A model generated the notes under the pieces. The model had not been told where the DNA came from and made no database searches. It was given only the letters and a program-made list of their open reading frames with translations. The translations under genes were made by a program, and so were the position numbers. From contig OZ038469.1 in the NCBI GenBank assembly GCA_964036295.1, forward strand, positions 7,146,067 through 7,210,066: a stretch of DNA of 64,000 bases, given 5' to 3'. The DNA is from Plumapathes pennacea (lineage: Eukaryota > Cnidaria > Anthozoa > Antipatharia > Myriopathidae). Below are positions 61,301 through 64,000 of the stretch, one piece after another (the first letter of the stretch is position 1; each line of letters starts with the position of its first letter).

Positions 61301-61830
61301 CCTTGGACCGTCCAGTCATAGACCTTAGCTGGAAAATCGCTCATGGCGTTCTATAAACGGCCTCTCGCCCGGAGTCGTTTGGATACACGGTAGATACCAC
61401 TTGTTTGTGTGGGGCCCCCAACGAGACCCTGATACACCTGTTCTACGAGTGCCCATTGGCCCAGAGCATAATTGCCTGGGTGCAGTGCCTAATGTTCAAG
61501 ACGTCGCCTGACACAGTGGCCTTGTCCTCTCGCCACATGTTGTTTGGCTTTAATAACACTGAGGTAAAACACACACCATCCGTGTTTTCTTACCTGTTAA
61601 ACGTTGCGAAACATCGCATTTGGCTCGCCCGGAATGACTTCCGCTTTCGTAGTATCTGCCCGGGAGCAGTAGAGGTCATTTCTGCCACCAAGAGCCGCAT
61701 CCGCCAAATCTTGCCACTCTATTTCAAACGCTTTCAGTCAGCTAGACGCCGGAGGTACTTCCACAGAGAATGGGGTGCTTCTGGTGCCATTGCGCAGGTC
61801 ATTGATGATACACTCACTGTACTTATATAA
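58307..61830 (+). pseudogene. Element B2 ORF2: endonuclease/RT, heavily mutated
   Basis: It starts MAVLLLSVNANGLRD. A 1-bp loss near 58541 is offset by a 1-bp gain near 59236 (AAAAAA run). A 4-bp loss lies near 59570. TGA at 60358-60360 replaces GGA of B1, and TAA at 61354-61356 replaces TAC. All the usual motifs (CGDYNAVFDP, SDHDAV, LDQEKAFDRVEW, GVRQGCPLSPLLYVL, YADDTS, CGAPNETLIHLFYEC) are still readable in pieces. The native stop, lost in B1, is TAA at 61828-61830. Confidence 0.93.
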
Positions 61831-62182
61831 AAATAAAAAGACATGAAAGGCAATAAAAATAATACAGAATGTAAAAGGGATTGTTAGTCCCTCTACATCC
61901 TAATTTGTAACGCTTGTGTGGTTTCCGTTATTCCTATGTTGTGTGTGCCTAGGTGCCTGCATGTCAGTATGTATGTTTTGTCCACTATCAGTTGTATTTG
62001 ATGCCTTAGATATTGTGAAATGCTTGCTGTGTTTGATTTGTAAAAGCTATTTGTGGGTTTGGCCAGGTTCGATTCCTGGAGTTTACGTTTTCTGTAGCTG
62101 GTGCTACCCATGTTCCCAGTCTTGCACACTAGTCTGAGAATTGCACATCCCTTCTCACTAGTGACTAAAACAAAAAAAGAAA

Positions 62183-62269
62183 ACTTACCTGACGCGGGAG
62201 ATACTGTGATCATGGAGGCAGTCCTCTCAGGGTGAGGCCCTTTCATTGCACTTGGACTGGGTTGACCCC

Positions 62270-62301
<32 letters not shown>

Positions 62302-62343
62302 TATAATTTCTGGTAGTGGGGACCTGCGTTCGTGCTCGTCCCC
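62183..62343 (+). pseudogene. U1 snRNA: U1 3' segment after element B2 (lacks first 2 nt)
   Basis: A nearly complete U1 starting ACTTACCTG, with GGAGATACTG for GGAGGTACTG and GTTCGTGCTC for GTTCGCGCTC. No native promoter. Confidence 0.9.
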
Positions 62344-62847
62344 TTCCAAAAGAAGTAAAGAAGAAATTAAGAAAAAAAGACGGTGACTAGCATGTCATGT
62401 TTGATTGTCTTGCAGCAGAAACGTTGAAGAAGAAGAAGAAAGGCAAGTGGGGACTAAAAACAAACCATATGTTCATTCACGTGCTCATGTTCACTGTCAA
62501 TCGTCTGGTACGTGTGACAATTTTTATTTCTCCCATTCTGGCGCCTCTTGGTATTTTTTGAACGACTTGTTGGGCTCGAAGTTTAGGTGTTAATGGAACG
62601 TTTTATGTTCATTGTTGACAGTGGAACGTGCAAATTCGTCACAAGGACAAGTGCACGTTCGTGCGCGCGTGCAAGCGCTTGTCACTTATAATTGCAGAAA
62701 AGATCTCGATCTGTGTGATTTTTTTGTTCTTTTGTTGTTTAAAAACAACCCTACACATCTTTTTTCGTACAGTGCAAAATTTGAACTCTTCAGGCCGCAA
62801 ACTGACGGAGTACCGGTCGGTTTTGTGTGAGAAAAATGAAAAAGGAA

Positions 62848-62869
62848 GCCTACGACACGGGGTATTCCC

Positions 62870-62904
<35 letters not shown>

Positions 62905-62965
62905 CCGGGCTTAACTTCGGTGATCGGACGAGAACCGGTGTTTTCCCGGTGGTATGGTCGTAGGC
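62848..62965 (-). rRNA. 5S rRNA: 5S rRNA, unit 11
   Basis: 118 bp, consensus, with terminator and internal promoter boxes. Confidence 0.97.
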
Positions 62966-63151
62966 GAGAGTATTGGCGTCAAATTTAGCATGTTATGGCG
63001 ACTCTCGATTATCGAGCGGAGGCCTGGGATTAAGTGTTTTGCCTCCACATACATGAGGGCTAGTGGTGGCCGCGAGGAACTGGGGGAAAACGAATACCAC
63101 ATGTAGGGAGATTTTGTGGCGGACGGCCACCCTAAGAAACTAGAAGTCGGT

Positions 63152-63343
63152 ATCGCTTCTCGGCCTTATGGCTAAGATGAAGTGTAGAATCTGTTCTTAT
63201 CAGCTTAATATCTGATACGCTGCTCATTGAGTGGCTCAAATATTAAACTGATTTTTGGAACTGGGCTGTGGAATAGAGGCTTGCCTCGTCCCAGCCACGG
63301 GTTGTCTCAGTATAGCACTACCTCCGAGTACGGCCCACTCCCC
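63152..63343 (+). ncRNA. U2 snRNA: U2 snRNA variant, unit 11 (branch-point sequence changed)
   Basis: 192 bp, uninterrupted. 63188 is A (GTAGAATC for GTAGTATC) and 63179 is G (AGATGAAG for AGATCAAG). It also has CTCAGTATAG for CTCGGTATAG. Changes in the invariant region make it a likely pseudogene, and possibly a poor target for C and E. Confidence 0.85.
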
Positions 63344-63531
63344 TCCGGGGGAACCCAATAAAAGCAAAGAGAACATTGAGATAAAGGCCTGGGCCCCTAG
63401 TGCGTCGGTTCTGGCACACTTTAGCATGCAAGGCGGCATAGAATGGACGCTTGGAAGGGTGGAAGGGTTGTCCCATAAGGAAGGAAGCGAATGTGCGTTC
63501 AACTCAGTCGTTTTGTAGAGAAAACAACTTC

Positions 63532-63620
63532 ATACTTACGTGACGTGGGAGGTACTGTGATGATGGAGGCAGTCCTCTCAGGGTGAGGCCCTTTCATTGC
63601 ACTTGGACTGGGTTGACCCC

Positions 63621-63652
<32 letters not shown>

Positions 63653-63694
63653 TATAATTTCTGGTAGTGGGGACCTGCGTTCGCGCTCGTCCCC
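63532..63694 (+). pseudogene. U1 snRNA: U1 variant, unit 11 (splice-site recognition changed)
   Basis: 163 bp, uninterrupted, but it starts ATACTTACGTGACGTGGGA: ACTTACCTG is changed to ACTTACGTG, GACGCGGG to GACGTGGG and GTGATCATGG to GTGATGATGG. The upstream inverted repeat is also broken (CGTTTTGTAGAGAAAACAAC). Both insertion targets are altered. Probably a decayed copy. Confidence 0.85.
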
Positions 63695-64000
63695 TTCCAA
63701 AAGAAGTAAAGAAGAAATTAAGAAAAAAAGACGGTGACTAGCATGTCGTGTTTGATTTTGTCTTGCAGCAGAAACGTTGAAGAAGAAGAAAGGCAAGTGG
63801 GGACTAAAAACAAACCATATGTTCATTCACGTGCTCATGTTCACTGTCAATCGTCTGGTACGTGTGACAATTTTTATTTCTCCCATTCTGGCGCTTCTTG
63901 GTATTTTTTGAACGACTTGTTGGGCTCGAAGTTTAGGTGTTAATGGAACGTTTTATGTTCATTGTTGACAGTGGAACGTGCAAATTCGTCACAAAGACAA
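63695..64000. other. U1-5S spacer, cut by the window edge
   Basis: Start of the next array spacer, the same as the other units up to the microsatellite. No gene. Confidence 0.85.

Larger units (their letters stand above)
56259..62182 (+). mobile_element. Retrotransposon B2, U1 site 1 (defective)
   Basis: A 5924-bp copy of the B family, longer than B1 because its 3'UTR is complete. ORF1 and the linking frame are open; ORF2 has three frameshifts and two nonsense codons. The 3'UTR has the T-arm-like stem-loop (62063-62079) and GTAGC-TGGT-GCTAC (62094-62107). Confidence 0.93.
4873..64000. repeat. Tandem 5S-U2-U1 array, 11 units, with eight retrotransposon insertions
   Basis: The unit order on the plus strand is a ~500-bp spacer, 5S (minus), a ~186-bp spacer, U2 (plus), a ~188-bp spacer, U1 (plus). 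Uninterrupted unit lengths are 1365, 1356 and 1348 bp (5S starts 12302, 13667, 15023; 27128, 28476). 5S genes start at 5145, 12302, 13667, 15023, 27128, 28476, 35517, 42570, 49857 and 62848. The first unit starts within the spacer at 4873 and the array runs off the right edge. One 5S gene is missing next to 43403, where U1 and U2 are fused. Copies differ by scattered point changes and by the length of a CG/TG microsatellite. Confidence 0.97.

Noticed and set aside
5848..62182. LTR retrotransposons or R2-type elements
   Set aside because: No LTRs, protease or integrase. The endonuclease is APE-type at the N-terminus, not a restriction-like domain after the RT.
4873..64000. CRISPR-like array because of regular repeats
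   Set aside because: Units are ~1.35 kb and carry eukaryotic RNA genes.

Overview
The window is eukaryotic, almost certainly metazoan nuclear DNA. From about 4873 to the right edge it is a tandem array whose ~1.35-1.37 kb unit carries a 5S rRNA gene (minus strand), a U2 snRNA gene (plus) and a U1 snRNA gene (plus). I count 10 5S genes, 11 U2 loci and 11 U1 loci. Units are near-identical, as expected under concerted evolution. The linkage and the protein content suggest a marine invertebrate; a cnidarian or mollusc would fit, but I cannot name the species.

The array is full of site-specific non-LTR retrotransposons. Eight full-length-size copies (5.3-5.9 kb) lie in 11 units, all in the same orientation as the snRNA gene they interrupt. 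None is in a 5S gene or a spacer. Each has ORF1 (CCHC zinc knuckles) and ORF2 (APE-type endonuclease, reverse transcriptase, C-terminal C-C-H-C motif), which places them with L1/Tx1-type elements. Four target classes are seen. (i) U1 site 1, about +18: A (5848-11643), B1 (36220-41885) and B2 (56259-62182), with a 17-bp target duplication that includes the 5' splice-site recognition sequence. (ii) U1 site 2, about +33: D1 (21134-26480) and D2 (29193-34875), with an 8-bp duplication. (iii) U2 branch-point recognition sequence: C1 (15360-20757) and C2 (43435-48831), with 3-4 bp of target lost. (iv) the same U2 region: E (50193-55894), with 2-3 bp lost. A and C1 have intact reading frames; the others carry frameshifts, nonsense mutations or deletions.

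The least expected feature is the ORF1-ORF2 interval of families A and B. In A it holds about 13 short hairpins (GGCC, GGCTC and GTCC stems with A-rich loops). In B it holds five hairpins that share the loop CAAACC on co-varying stems. The two arrays are unrelated in sequence but sit at the same place. In both families an extra open frame runs through the hairpins; it starts at or over the ORF1 stop and ends in a TAATG overlap with ORF2. This suggests a reinitiation relay or a third protein. C and D instead have ORF2 frames without a usable in-frame AUG. D and E share a co-varying 3'UTR hairpin, and E carries two 5S-gene-derived segments in its 3'UTR.

Layout: 1-4872 is non-array flank with a DDE-transposase-like gene (950-3719, probably frameshifted near its start). 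4873-15359 is units 1-4 with A in the first U1. 15360-26618 is C1 in U2 and D1 in U1 of one unit. 26619-42046 is units 5-7 with D2 and B1. 42047-49338 is unit 8, a U1/U2 fusion that lost a 5S gene, and C2. 49339-62343 is unit 10 with E in U2 and B2 in U1. 62344-64000 is unit 11 and the start of the next spacer.
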